Shown here: piece after piece, positions 14,001 to 28,954 of the stretch
Position numbering within the stretch: position 1 is the first letter of the stretch
How the letters are laid out: each line of letters opens with the position of its first letter
NCBI GenBank assembly: GCA_026182355.1
Contig: JAPFBL010000571.1
Span: 1-64,000 of the forward strand
Length of the DNA stretch: 64,000 bases
From: Hermatobates lingyangjiaoensis
Lineage: Eukaryota > Arthropoda > Insecta > Hemiptera > Hermatobatidae
Direction: 5' to 3'
Made by a program: the position numbers and the translations under genes
The notes under the pieces: generated by a model
Database searches by the model: none
What the model was told of the DNA's origin: nothing
Seen by the model: the letters and a program-made list of their open reading frames with translations, nothing else

Positions 14001-16264
14001 TATTTTTTTTGTATTTTATTTCAGCATGTTACACTGTGTATTACATGCTCATCGTTCAAATTGTACGCAATACCTTCATTAAATGACATTAACATACGCA
14101 ATACTTTCATTAACACTTACAAATACTTTTTTTGAACTAATTTTACATTATTCATAATCAACAGTTATTATCTTTTTAGTAAATATCTATGTGTACAAAA
14201 TTTTACAAATCCTTATAATAAACTTTTTTAATTATGAGGTAGGCCTAACGGGCCACTCTCTCCACACACCAGACTTTACGTATGTGAGCCAGTCTTTGTG
14301 GTTCCTCAAACAGCTTCGTACACCAAATGTCTAGGAGTTGGGGTGTATCCGCGTTACAGGCGCATGATACTAGGAGCTAGTTTCAGCTGCTAAGGTATTG
14401 TTTAAATGTTTCATGTCCTGTCAGGTATGGGAGAGTTTATAGTTTATTTGGAAGTGTTTCATGGATAATCTTTGTTTGATACTTAGGAAAATAGAATAGA
14501 GGAATTTATGATATCATACTTGCTCTGTATTCGTCTACCAACAGAATGAATGTCTTCTCCCAAGGACGACACGCTTAGATTATTTACCTATAAATAAGTG
14601 TCTTAATTTATCATTTAAAATTCAGTTATTTACTTTGTAAAAAGGTTAATAGTTTTAACAAACTGTACATTTTTGTATAAAATTTAGGGGGCACGGTTAT
14701 CTCAGGGCTTGGGCAGGTAGTCCGGGGTTCGATCCCCACGTGGCCCTTGATTTACTCACGCAGGAGTTGAATGAATCTGAGTACATCGTCCCTCAGAGAG
14801 GATGTTAAGCCGTCTGTCCCGTAGCCTGTACGATATCAAGTACTCGTTAAAGATCCCTACTCAAAATGCACTTGATTTAGGCAAAATTTAGGACTCCCAA
14901 TATAGAATCTGTAGAATCGCCGATCAAACAAAAAGCCGGTAAACGGCTGACGTTATCACCCTCTAGGAGATCGGTTTAAACAAAAAAAAAAATAATATAA
15001 AATTAACTAATTGAAAGAAACTTAAGATGATTCATGAAAATTGAAATACAAATTTCAGTTTAAATAAACTATTAAAATCAGTCAATTAATAAAATTAATT
15101 ATCCATTAAGTTACTAATATATTTATTTATATTAAAGCAGACTGGAATCTTTTCTCATATTTTTTTTATTATATGGAATACAATTTTTTTTTCTTTCCTT
15201 CTACTTTGAAATTAATGCATAATAAAAATTATACAAAACACAGGCAGATAATAATTGTATTCTTTGAGATGACTTTAACAAGCAAATAAAGCGAAATTCC
15301 TCTTTAAGATGAAATAAAACCAAGCTATTGCCACTCTATGAACAACATCTGCTTATACTTGGTGTTTATTTAAGCCCGTTTATTATTATTGGGAACATTA
15401 ACTTTATTATAGTATGTAAAACTTGATTTAAGTAAGGGCTTAAACTTTATGCGGCAATAAACAATGCGGCTGTTTAAAAAAAAAAAATGGTTTTTAAGGT
15501 CAAGATGTCAGTAAAACAGATAATTATTTTTAATTGTTAATTACTTTTTTTAATAGTTGGAATATTTAACTTCATTAAATAATAAAAAAACATTATTGCA
15601 CTTCAGAATTACAACCACTGTAAGTAATTTGTGGTCCAAGATATACTGCTGGTAGAATATGGTAATATAGTGGTTAGAACATAACATTTCTGGAAAATGA
15701 AAAATTTCTCATTATTTTCTCTCGTTCATTCATTTATTTCTTTTAATGTTTTACAGCTCTATTACTTGCAGTTAAATACATAGATTTTTTAAGTGTTTAT
15801 TAAGCTGAAGTTCAAAAACATTATTGTAATATAATTCTTAATTCCTTTTTGAAGATTAAATATACAGGTATGAGAAAGGTATATACAATAAGAATTGAGA
15901 AAAAACACGAAGATCTTGTTCAAAAGTAACAAGAGTTCTTCGTCCTAATAAAATTTCAATTTTTTTGAAATTTTATTAGGATGATATCTTAGTTAAATAT
16001 TGAAAAAAAAAAGCAGCAAAATACATCCATGTTTTTATTATCAACATTTATTGAAGCTCTTGTTTGTCTTTATCTGGAAGAATAAATAAATGTATGTACA
16101 GGAAAATTCTCTAGACTTACACTGTTATTTCTGTGTAAAATTATGGTACGAATATTAGAACAATTTAAAATTTTTAATGTCGCTGTTCTATAGTGTTGTA
16201 TGTGTATGTGTTTGTCTTTTGTGTATGTCTGTGTGTGTGTGTGTTGTGTGTGTTTGTCTTTGTC

Positions 16265-16321
<57 letters not shown>

Positions 16322-16763
16322 CCTCACAGGCAGTACCCCTGCCATGAGGGAATTTATTTGAGATACAGCATGCTCCACAATGTGTATTACATGCAATATA
16401 GAACTAGTTTTACATGTTTTGAAGTAATTTGAAGTACAATATTTACAAATAATTTTATTACATTATATTATTATGCTGGTTTAGATAGAATTATATATTA
16501 TTGTATTTAGATAGTATGAATATTTACATTTATAACTAATGGTAACGTTATGATATTATTATAAACTATTCGAAAATTTTTAATAGTTGGTAACGTACGT
16601 TACAAAAAATATGTAATAGTCTTTTTCAAAGAGTTGATGTTTTTCTGGTGGCCAGGTCCCACCTTGAGACAATACTGCCTTCATCAATGTTGCCCTGTCT
16701 GCGCTCAATCATTGACAGTTGAATAGCAGATGATCTACAGTTTGAGACTCTCTTGTATCACAA

Positions 16764-16805
<42 letters not shown>

Positions 16806-19800
16806 ATCTTCATATTACTCAGAGTACTTTTTTATGCCTTAACTGTAATAAGAGAATAGAAATATTTTTAATGTGAACATAGTTAAATTCATTGTAGCTC
16901 AGTTCAAGACTAACTCTTTAACATGTTAAACTCTTTAAATCTTTAACAGGCAGGTTAGCTTAGTAGTTATGGAATCGCCTTTGGACTGGTAGTCCGGAGT
17001 TCTATCTTCATCGACCTGACCATCGATTTATTCACACGGGAGTACATCATCCCTTGGAGAGAACGTCAAGCCATCGGTCCCAAGCCTGTACGATATCAGA
17101 TACTTGTTAAAAATCCTTACTCGAAATGCCCTTGTGTTAGGCAAAATTTAGTAGAATCACCGATTAAACAAAAAGCTGGTAAACGGCTTTCGTTATCACT
17201 CGCTACTGGATCGGTTAAAGAATAAAAAGAAAGAAAAAAACTCTTTAACATTGTCTCGAAGGATGATTTGTTCAGATTTTTCCCCTCCAGTGTGAATTAA
17301 TCGAGGGGCAGAGCCTGTATGGAAGGCTAGTTGAATAAGTCTAGAGGCGAGCACGTAGGCCAGTACGTAGTACAACCTTACCTTCTGCCGCTTAGCGTAT
17401 TGTAAAGCCATTGTCCTGTCTAGTCGTCTTGAGTAGAAATAGTGTTTATTGCGTCGACTACTTTTCTTTCATCTTTCTCAGCTTTTTCCCCTCCACACTG
17501 CTCTTATCTCTCTATTCCTGTTTATGCAAAGTATTTGGAAACTTTTATTATTGATGTTCAACTACAAAGTTGCTTCAAGTCATCATTCTTTTCGTCAGAA
17601 AAGCGTTTCCTCTCTTATAATCTTATCTCAATGATGTAATTGAAAGTAGAGGTTAGCAAATTAATAAAATGCCAGATTATTTCATATTATGTCCTGTTCC
17701 AAACCCCGCGCTATGTAAAATAACTGATCTTTTATTATGTAACTGAATAAAATAACTGAAACATTATGTAAAATAATGTTTCATTTGACATAAGCTGATC
17801 ATAAAACCTAGTCATTAATTCTAATGTAGTGCAATCAGTTATTATGTGGTATAAGAATAAGAAACAGATGTACCCTATACCCCCACCCATGTCCATTCCA
17901 TTACCAGTCAGTCTTATTCAGAGGCACTCATCCTTAGGTTCGTACTTTCCGCCTTATTTTATTTTATATTAATTTTTGTACTTATTTACTTTGTACTATA
18001 GATAACTCTCTGGTGTCATTGTATTTTTTTAGTTAATGCCTGAGGAAGAACACTACGTGTTCGAAACGCGTTGTTTATATCATTAAATTTTTATATGTGG
18101 AGACCATTTGATTAGATTTTTACCATACCTAGTCATTAAGTTTAATACATTAGAATATTTTATATAAACATATTATAATAACATTATTATATTTCACCGT
18201 CTGTGGTTAGTATAAATGCACTTTCTCTTGGAACCCCACCTTTGAAATATTGAATGATGCAATTTTATTATAATATAGTATCTGGGAATATGTATCTCAT
18301 ACAATAATTTATTCTGACGACAGTTGTTTAGTAAATACGTCATATTAATGTCATGATACATTTAAAATTTAAACATATCGGAAAGCAATTAATTCCTTTT
18401 TATCTTACCATCACAATTATCATTATTACTTTTGTCTTAATATAAATTTTTTTTTAGGCTCTATTTAACGTTGTAAATTGAAATCATATTTATCATTCTT
18501 GTTATCATTTGCTTACCTCGTATTCGTTATCGCTTCCTAAACTTTCTGTTGTGTACTTTGACATAACTAAAAGTCTGTTTGTATTCTGAAGTCCATTAAT
18601 GTTCTTTGTTACAGTTTGGAGTCAGTGAGATTTATACTCTCGTTTGCCTATATTTACCCTTATGCTATAATTACTACTTTATCTACAGTATTCGGTTCTT
18701 TAACGAGGATTCTTTTTAAAGTTAAATATTAAACTTTTTTTTTTAAAATAAATTATTTTTTGAATTTTTCTTTCTTAAATCTGTGTGATTTATTGTCTGG
18801 ATCAAAACCTTAATTGATATACTTGAATTCAGACAACAATGTTAAAATGACATTGGATAGACATATATGTAACTCCAAACCAAATCTTAAGATCAAAAGT
18901 TACATGATCGCTATTTTTGTGTTTACCCATGTTAGAAAGATATGAGAAAAAGTCTTTAACATGAAATTTGTTTATAAAAAAATAATGCGTTTTGAACATG
19001 TTATGTTTTTTAAGTTGCATCAGCTATATGAAGATTAAGAAGGGACTATGAAGTCATTTTTGGTCTTTATTAAAATATTTTTTCTGTAAAATATTTTTGA
19101 CTATTTTACTTAAAAAAAGTCAAGATATATTTAATTTGATTATGAGTTTTAGTTAGATATGACATATCTAATTGTGGTACTTTTTGAATTTCGTTATTAA
19201 AAGGAACGAAAGAATTGATGCCTCACTTTTATAACCGTCCCTCCTTAGGTTTGGTTAGGTTGCAGTACCAGTCCCACGAGAGGACACTCATAAACCAAAC
19301 ATTGGCCCTTTGTGGTACCATTCAATGAACATTCTACATTGGGAGTTCTAAATTTTTGCCTATCATAAATATATGTAAGGTTGGCTACACTGACTTTACT
19401 GAATGTACGTGTAATTTAATTATTTTATCAGGACTCTGTTTATTTTGTTTTGGTACATAAGTTTATGTAAGTAACTAATTTTGTATTCTTTTATCAGAGA
19501 AATAAATCACGTTGAAAAAGAAGTTTACAAATTAAATTACACGTACTTTCTTCCACGTAATGCCCTACGTATCTCTATCAGTAGTTTTCAACGTAATAAG
19601 ACTCGTATCGATAAAACGCTTAAAGAACATATATTTTACCCTGTTTTGGTTTATTGCCGTGTGCCTATGCCTTTCGGCTATACCACGGAATAAAACAGAG
19701 CAGATGGATGTTTTTAACGTGGTGCCCTTTTGCCATGCGGAGGGGATCGCAGCAGACCAATAAAGGTATTGCCGGAACCCCACAGCATGCCCAAGGTGGA

Positions 19801-21488
19801 CCTCGCGGAGGCGGGCATCCACGACTGACATCACGCACTTATTCAATACGAATTATTAACCATAATGATCATAATCGTAAGTCATATGACATACACTCTT
19901 AGTACATTCACTCACCTATACGCTATACGCATAGGTTGTTGGTTCGGAGTGCCAGTACTTTTTTCTTTCGGCCTATCTTATATAAGAATTTCAAGATGGC
20001 GGTCTTATGCTTCTCTTGGAACGCCACACAATACAAATCTTCTACCTTTCGACCAACCTCCATTTCTAGTTCGAATCTTGGGATTGTATATAATTGGCAA
20101 TCTTCAATTATATGCTGCACAGTCTCAGAGGCGCCGCCGCATGGGCACGTGGGATTCTCTAACTTTTTGAAGCGAAAGAGGTAGCTCCTGAAATCCCCGT
20201 GTCCTGTGGTGACTTGTGTTAGCCAGTGGTCTATTGGTAAATTTTTGTATTTCAGTCTCTCTTCAACCGTTGGGAAGAACCGTCTTGTCCATCTACCGGT
20301 GGTGCCATTGGCCATATATTTTACCCGGGTGACTTAGTCTACGTTGAAAATGGTAATAAACTTAACCGTAACAAATTGCATCCAGTTCGGCTTGGATCCT
20401 ATCCGATTATCCGTCAAATCTCCCAGTCGTTGTATGAAGTTGGATGCGGGAAACGAAAGAAAATTTCCAACTTGTTTCATTCCGCTAAGCTTCTTCCTTA
20501 CTCCCCGTATTTACCTTCTTTTGCCGGGGGGGGTTGGGTACACTGACCAACCTTAGGTGAGGTTTAATTCCAATGTGTCAGTTTGTTTATTTCAATCATT
20601 TCATTTATTTATTTTTTTTTGGATTATTCACAGTTATTTTAATAATATTGTCGACTATTTGTTTTGGAAGAAAGTACGTGTAATTTAATTCTTTTATCAG
20701 GTAACTGTTTATTTTGTCTTGGTACATAGGTTTATATAAGTAACTAATTTTGCATTCTTTTATCAGAGAAATAAATCACGTTGAAAAAGAAGTTTACATA
20801 TATAATTCATGTCTATTTAGAGTAGGGATTTTAAGGAGTATCTGACATTAGTACAGGTTCAGGACCAAAGGATTAACGTCCTTTCCGAGGGACCACGTGC
20901 TCAGATTTATTCACCTCCCTCGTGAATATATTGAGAGCAAGCGTGGGTATTGAACCCCGCATCTACCAGTCCAGAAACTAGCATGTTCTCACTCCGCTAC
21001 CCACCCTTCCTCCTTCTAATTCTTATTTTGCAGTTACTAAAGTGATCATTGAAAAAAAAAGATTTTAAAATGTTTATGCCTTTACAAATTTTGAGGTGTA
21101 TGAGTTCATTTTTGGTATTATTGTGATAATGTTTGTAAGTCTAGGTAAATTCATCGCCAAAGCGTTTAATCGTCAGCTGTTGATCACTCGCATGTTTATC
21201 AAGCAAAAAATATAATAATTTATATATTTATCGTTCTTTCTAAATGAATCCTAGATTATTTATATAAAATTCAGTCTTAATGATTTAATATATAACAAAT
21301 GAATTAAATATAACCAGAAACAAACTAAGCTGAAGACTGTAGCCTCACCTGGCTTCCCAAACTGCACGTCCCTGAGTTACTTATATGCTACTTATGGGAT
21401 CAAATCAACTATTGCAAGTGCTGAAGTTTCTAGAATTCGATGGCTGAGTGTGTGTGGTGTGTATGTATGTGAATGAGTGTGTGTGTGT

Positions 21489-21536
<48 letters not shown>

Positions 21537-21538
21537 AT

Positions 21539-21576
<38 letters not shown>

Positions 21577-24500
21577 ATGAGTTTGTGTGTATCAAAAACT
21601 TTGTAATCACTCTCCAAGTCAATCCGTCTAACAAAACTTAATAAAATCGTTGAAATTTAGAGTAATTTTTGTGGGAAAGTGCTGTTTTGTTTTTGATATC
21701 TATTGTTTTATGGAAAAGGTAATTAATACCATTCTTTATTGTAAGAAGTAGATCAAAATCATTTTTGCTTTTATTACTTTTGTTCTTGAATCAAGAACGG
21801 ATGTTAGGTTTTATTTTTTTTTCTGAAAGCATAGAAATTTTTGAAAGTATAAATTGAAGTTTTAGCAGGCACAAATAACTGAAGTAGATGAAAGTATAAG
21901 GTTTTAATTGTTCTGAGAAGTAGTATTTCAAGGAGTTGTTGATGTAATTGAGAGGACCTTCATTAAACTAAATAATGTTAAAAAAGAAACTTCAAAATAA
22001 ATTAAGGCCAGCTCTACAAAAAAAAAACTAACTTTCTCAGTTTACAAAAGAAAATAGGAGTGCGTTAATTATTTTCATAACGAATATGATAGAAAAAAAC
22101 CTTAAAAAAGTTTATAGGATTCAATACAGTTCGAGAAGTCTGGTTAGAATTATTTTTATCATTTGAAGGTGGGTTGGACGATATATTATGTGATCTGTTT
22201 TTCAGATATATGGTAAATATGAGCAATCAGATACCATGACTGATAATTTATCAAAAAAACATGGATTAATCTAAACATACAAATTACGAATGATGGTAAA
22301 AATATCTACCTAAACTGTTACTTATATTGTAGGGTAAAAAGCTAATGAAATGGTCTCCACATATAAAAAATTTAATGGAATAAACAACGCGTTTCGAAGA
22401 CATAGTGTTCTTCCTCAGTAACTTATTATGTTACTTATCTGTAAAATTCTGGAAACTGTTACTTATATTGTAGGGTAAAAAGTTAATGAAATGGTCTCCA
22501 CATATAAAAATTTAATCGTATAAACAACGCGTTTCGAAGACGTAGTGTTCTTCCTCAGTAACTTATTATGTTACTTATCTGTAAAATTCTGGATATTTTT
22601 CATGAAGAATTATTTTTTTTTTTAAATCAAGTTGGGTTCTTGTTAGAAGCAACGATTGTACTTTAGATAACTTGACTGTTCAGTTGTGTGCAGATAAAAG
22701 AGCTATGACTACACGAATGAAGCGATTATAGCAAAAATGAAGTAAGGCTTCAAAGTTTAAAAAAGAAAAAGTCAAAATATGATACAAGCTGTCATTATTT
22801 TAAGAAAACCAGGCGAAAAAAAATTGTTATAATAGGAAAAGTTAATAAACTGACATAGTAACATAAATAGTATTAAAAACGACTGATTAAAGAAAAAAAA
22901 TATTGTTAATAAATAAGTAAAACAGTGTGATAGCAGATGTAAACAAAGAGGATTGTCTTGTTTTGATATTTAAGGTAACAGTCATGCCACGCATAAAAAA
23001 TATCTATGGAAAACCTTTAAGGGTGAACCTGAGTTACTTCTACAACTAGTCGTATTGTGAATGCTATAGACAAAGGCTTATAGTAGAAGCCAAAGTTATG
23101 AAAGTTGGAATTTGATCAAATTGGATTTGTTTGGTTTATTCCTGATTTAAAGGAACAAAAAAATATTTTCAATTTTATCGTCTCCCGATAAATATTCCTT
23201 CAATATGTTTACATCAACTGATCAATATTGTATTATTATTTTATTGAAGGTTATTATAGTATTGCGTCCTAAGAACTATTGTACTTTCCCCCCTTCTGTA
23301 CTATAGTAATCCAGTTAGCTTCAACGCCTCCAAGAAGCTCAGTATTTTTTAATGGAAAACTCACAAGTGGTTCAGAAATTAGAAGAAATTCTTACAGAGG
23401 TGACAGTATGAGGATAGGTCGTCGAAGATTTCAGTGATAATGGTAGGGAGTTGAACAATATCTCTGTTAGGAAAATTTTGAAGGAGAACAACTTTCATTA
23501 GAGAGTCTTACTATAACCTAGTGATGGCAAACCATTGACACGCGTGTCAGTCTTGACACGCAACCTCATTTATGGTGACACGCATCTTCAAAGATAAATA
23601 TTTGTCTCTCACACAGCTAAAATTGGTTATTTATAATAATATTATTAATTCTGTAAATAATAATATTTTAATATTGAAACCAGAGTGTATGTACAAGTAC
23701 AATAATATTGCGTAAAAAATATACATATTAAAAATATTTAAACATTTTAAAATTGATATTAATATAAAAATACTAAATTCTAAATTCGATTTTTTTAGCC
23801 GTTTACATAAGTAATTGATGCTAAAATTCTGGTTTCTTAATTTTGGTTTTTGTATTTTAAATGGCATTAAACAAATAATTTAATATTTAAATATATTGTT
23901 TTAATATTGATAATATTATGAATTTCTAAATTCTAAAAACATAATAAATGCTAAAATGTTAAATTTCAGTTTCATAATTTTTGTTTTTGTATTTTAAATA
24001 GCATTAAACAAATAATTAACTTGTAAAAATTATAAATATTTATATTTTCTTTGTTGTCTTTACTTTTGCGATGTGTGATACACCACGAAAATTCTGTCTC
24101 AATTTTTCAAAATTTTGACAAGCTGATCTTCCAAAGGTTTGCTATCACTGGTATACCCTATAGACCAGAACAGTATGGATACTTTGAGCATTAGACTTAC
24201 TGAGCGAGTGGCCTAGTGGTATTTTTTGATTTTTTTTAATAGTATTTGTCTTTTATATATATATATAGTCTTTATGTGATGTGGTGTCAAGGTCCATCTT
24301 GGTTCATTTGTGGCTCGACGCACCCCTCCTATAGGAGTTGGATTTTTGACTCTGACGAAGACCGCCTGTTACGGTTGAAAGATCTTAATCTTTTTTCCTA
24401 TTTCATATTGTGGTTTGACCATATAGAGTCTTTATGTGTGATGTGGCGTCGAGATCCACCTTGAGTACATCTGTGGCTCGACGCACCCCTCCTATAGGAG

Positions 24501-27500
24501 TTGGGTTTTTGACTCTGACGAAGACCATTTGTTACGGTTGAAAGATTTTAGTATTGTTTCCTATTTCATATTGTGCTTTGATCATATATGTGCTGTGGTG
24601 TCGAGGTCCATCTTGGTTACATCTGTGGCTCGACGCACCTTTCCTATAGGAGTTGGGTTTTGTACTCTGACGAACACTGCTTGTAACGGTTGAAAGATCT
24701 TAGTATTGTTTCCTATTTCATATTGTGGTTTGATCATATATAGTCTTTATGTGTGATGTGGTGTCGAGGTCCACCTTAGGCACATCTATGGTTCAACACA
24801 CTCCTGCTATGGTAGGGTTCTAGTGGGTTTCCAGATGTGGCTAAAGGGTCTCACTTTAAAAAAGCATCGATCTGTTCGGCTTTGCTCATGGACTTGCCAA
24901 AAGATTGATAGACATGATTACAAATCAAACAGGATACTTTGAGCTTGACAATTAGACCATAAGTAAGCCTGCCATATCTCTTTATGTATGCTCATCAAAA
25001 ACTACCTTAGTTATTTTGAACACAATTTGTCAATAGTTCCGTTTATATTTTAAACAGAAGTGTCGTTTGAGATGTGGGCAATATGCTTAATAAAAGTCCA
25101 AGCATGAAATATTAACTAACTTTAATAGTGAAATTTAATTGTTTTGTTCTAAAAAAAAAAGAAAACGAAAGAAATTAGAAATGAAAGTAGAATTAGGTAT
25201 CTTTATAAGGTATAATGATGATGAAAAATATCGAGTTTGGAACAGCAAAAAGAAAACAAATTAATTTGTTGACGGATGTTACTTTTTAAGATCAATGTTC
25301 CAGGGAAGAAGTCGCTAAAGAATTAATTGACCCATGTAAAAGTTTTGACTTTACAAGTTGTTTTCTAAAGTATAAAATGGAAGAAGACATGATATAAGTA
25401 ATACTATAATTTACGTAATTCTACATAAATAAATCTATATTTAATTAGGAATTAATTATAATTAATGAAATGAATTTTTTTAAATTGTAATTAATAATTC
25501 AATATTATAAATAGTTCTGAAACATCAAAAAATAACAAGCAATGCTAACACACTCACCCACCCACCCACATACAGGCAATCGCAAAAACATCATAAAACG
25601 ACTTTTGGGACCTCAAAACATATAATTCCGTCAAAATCTTGAGATCGAATTTTTTCACGATCACTATACCTTACTTGTAGTAAATTACAAAAAATGTAAA
25701 ACACAACTATTTGCTTTACTAAGAAACAGTTCTTGATTAAAACAACCACTTAAACAAAATAACCATGAAAATATATCTATAATTACAAATCATGAAACTC
25801 TCTTGATTCATATGAAGGAATATTGAAAAGTCTTAGAGTGAAAGGCAGAAGGCAGCAATGAGACATGGAATATATTCCTTATAAAGTAATTTGTAAATGG
25901 AAGGAAAGTGTTTCGATGGAAATGGAAGCAATGTGTGAAGTACTCCGGAGACACTTAGCCATACAACAAGCCACCAATGAGGAAAGGTGTTGAATCAAAT
26001 CACTGTCTTCTATTATTGATTACAGTGAGTGACTTTCGTTGTTGTATACAGTAGAATCACTGCTTTTGTATTTCGATAACGTTGACAAGCATATCTCTAT
26101 AGCCTATTAGTTTAAATGTTATTTTTGTATATTTTGTGTGATATGATTTTCAATGCAACTTCTAGCATATATATATATATACCACTTAAAATAAACAGTG
26201 ACACATAGACTGAAACATAACAAAAGACTCACTTTTCAATATTTCGACCGCCATTACGGTCGAAAATTTTAAAATAAAATTTTAGTTTGTGTGTTTCTTT
26301 ACTTTGTGTGGTATCTATCTTCAATTTTGAACTACTATTGTGTCCAGTTTGGATCGTCTTTCCGTTTATCTATTGAATATATATATATATATATATGGAT
26401 TAATTTACCACAATGAAAACAATTTTTGAAACAATCCTCTAAGGCCTTTCCTTAACACATCATCAGAGAGTAAGTGAACTAAAAAAACAATAATTTATTG
26501 TTTTATTGAGCAAGTTCACTTGCTCTCTGAAGATGTGTTAACGAAAGGCCTTAGAGCATTGTTTCAAAATTGTTTTCATTGTGGTAAATTAATCCATCTA
26601 TTATATCAAGTGTTATTTTGATTATTATTCATAATATATATATATTATATATATATATAAATATATATATTATTATATATATATATATATTGGTATAAAT
26701 AGGCAGCAGATCCTCTTTTAAACAGGTATCATTAAAATTAACCGCAGTCTTGGCATTCACGATCTTAAGACTGAGAGATTCGATCCTACGAACTAACCTC
26801 CTGCTAACAGGGTTCAACTGGAAAAGGAGTTGGCCAAGTGACATGTTAAATTAAAATCGATGACTCATGCTTAGTCATTGCTATATGTAGATTAAAAGGA
26901 TTAGTACAGGTTAATATAAAGAGAAGGTCAAAGGTCAATAAACTGTATATATATATATAAATATATTCTATGTTTTGTTATTGAGGGCTAGGTCAAATAC
27001 AAATAACAAAACATAGAATAGAATAGAAGAGGTCAAGAACATTTTTTGGAGATTATATATATATAATTACTATAAAAGTTTACCAAGTCGATGAGGTTCT
27101 GTTATATAGCATAACCTTAACATTATATACTTTGTAGTTCGTAATATAAAAGGTGGTAGTAAAGTATTTACGCTTATTTTTTTAACCGTATAATTATTAT
27201 TTCATTCCTTCTTATATATTCAGATGCAATATATTCATTTACTAAAGCTGCTTACTTGTACAGCGAAAGCATTCAGATACAACCTGCAAGTTGTAAAACA
27301 CCTGCTCTTTTCTATCAAGCAATGGAAGCGAAGTGGGGATCGATAATTCTCGGTTTGGCATTTTGTGCCTTTTGAAAGAGATATACCACTAAGAGAACTC
27401 CTCTTTAATATATTTGGCCTAAACCCTTTTCTGTCCCATCTAATAGAAAAATCAGGCAAAACCCTTTAAAGTCTTTGGCTTTAGTGCATGTCTATTGGCA

Positions 27501-28156
27501 CTTTTGTATAAATAAAAGATACTATTCTATTCTTCCACTTTGGAATAGAGGAATGCAATATAGTAGATAGCAAGATCTGTATAACTTAACCTACAACTGG
27601 ATACATTATCAAATAACTTTCCTCTTCAAATCTATAATAATAATAATAATCATGTTAATCAGAACAGTAAGCTAGTAGCATATAAGGTAATATTATTTGA
27701 AGAGTCTTGTTTGATCCTTATCCAACGTTACTCGGAATAATCTTATCACTTTATTTTAAGGATACGGTTTAATCCTTAAAAAAAAAATAAAACTGTGACA
27801 CATGGAAAGAAACATAACAGTAAGGACTCACTTTTCAATATTTTGACCGTTAAGGCGATTACATTCAGGAGAAGAAGTGAATTGAATTTTTATCTGTTTT
27901 TTATTTCCGTATTTTTTTTGTATTTCCAGCTTTCTTCCCTTTTAAGGTATTCTTCTTTAAATTTCTTTCAATCTTGACTCCTTGTTTCATTGTTTTTTTA
28001 TTTTCTCCTTCGCAGCAGCAGTGCTTTAGCTCTCAAACCAGAAATTTTTTCAGTTGACTGTCATTTCTTCGCCAATTCACTTCTTCTCCTAAAGAAGACT
28101 GCAATAACGGTCGAAATATTGAAAAGTGAGTCCTAATTGTTTCCTTTCTTTCTTTC

Positions 28157-28192
<36 letters not shown>

Positions 28193-28893
28193 AGCGTGTA
28201 TATATCTATATAGTTGAAAGATCTTACTATTTTTTCCCCATTTCATATAGTTGTTTGATCAGTGATATATATATATATGATCAAACCACAATAAGAAATG
28301 GGAAAACAAGGCTAAGATCTTTCAACCGCAACAAGCGGTCTTCGTCAGAGTCAAAAACCCAACTCAAAAGTCAAAAAAACCAACTTTTATATATATATAT
28401 AATTAAAGTTACAGCTAGAGAACACAAGAAAAAGGACGAACACTCACGAATCTCGATTATTTCGGCGTCTTGCCGTCTTCAGGAGAGTAGAAAGAAAGAA
28501 AATAAAATAAAAGGAGAAAGAATGAAGGAACGGAGACGTAAATGCGTCCACTGGCCGATGTAAACTCATCGGCATATATATATATACGAGTATATATACA
28601 GTCTGTATATATCTATATAGTTGAAAGATCTTACTATTTTTTTCCCATTTCATACTGTAGTTTGATCAGTGATATATATATATATATAAATATATATATT
28701 TATATATATGGTTGTAATTTGCAGCAGCTTCTGCACTGCTTTGCGCTGGTGGCCTCGATCCTTCGGGCGATTCTTATTTCCTCTAGCTGCAGTTGCCATA
28801 ACATCTGTCCTAGAGACATCGTTGATATTCAAATTTTGACATTCATATATATATATATATAAATTTAAAAAGTTCGCTGGACCGTTTCTTTTA

Positions 28894-28954
<61 letters not shown>

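Noticed and set aside
16070..16432. Opposed ORFs of Thr/His and Val/Cys repeats
   Set aside because: Translations of a (TG)n microsatellite. The same applies to 21392-21634.
17196..17411. 71-codon minus ORF
   Set aside because: It overlaps the SINE tail at 17160-17226 and has no known motif.
27235..27459. 74-codon minus ORF and an opposing plus frame (AIYSFTKAAYLYSESIQIQ)
   Set aside because: Neither has a recognisable domain; flanking splice signals are weak. It may be a real exon of an unknown gene but I cannot support it.
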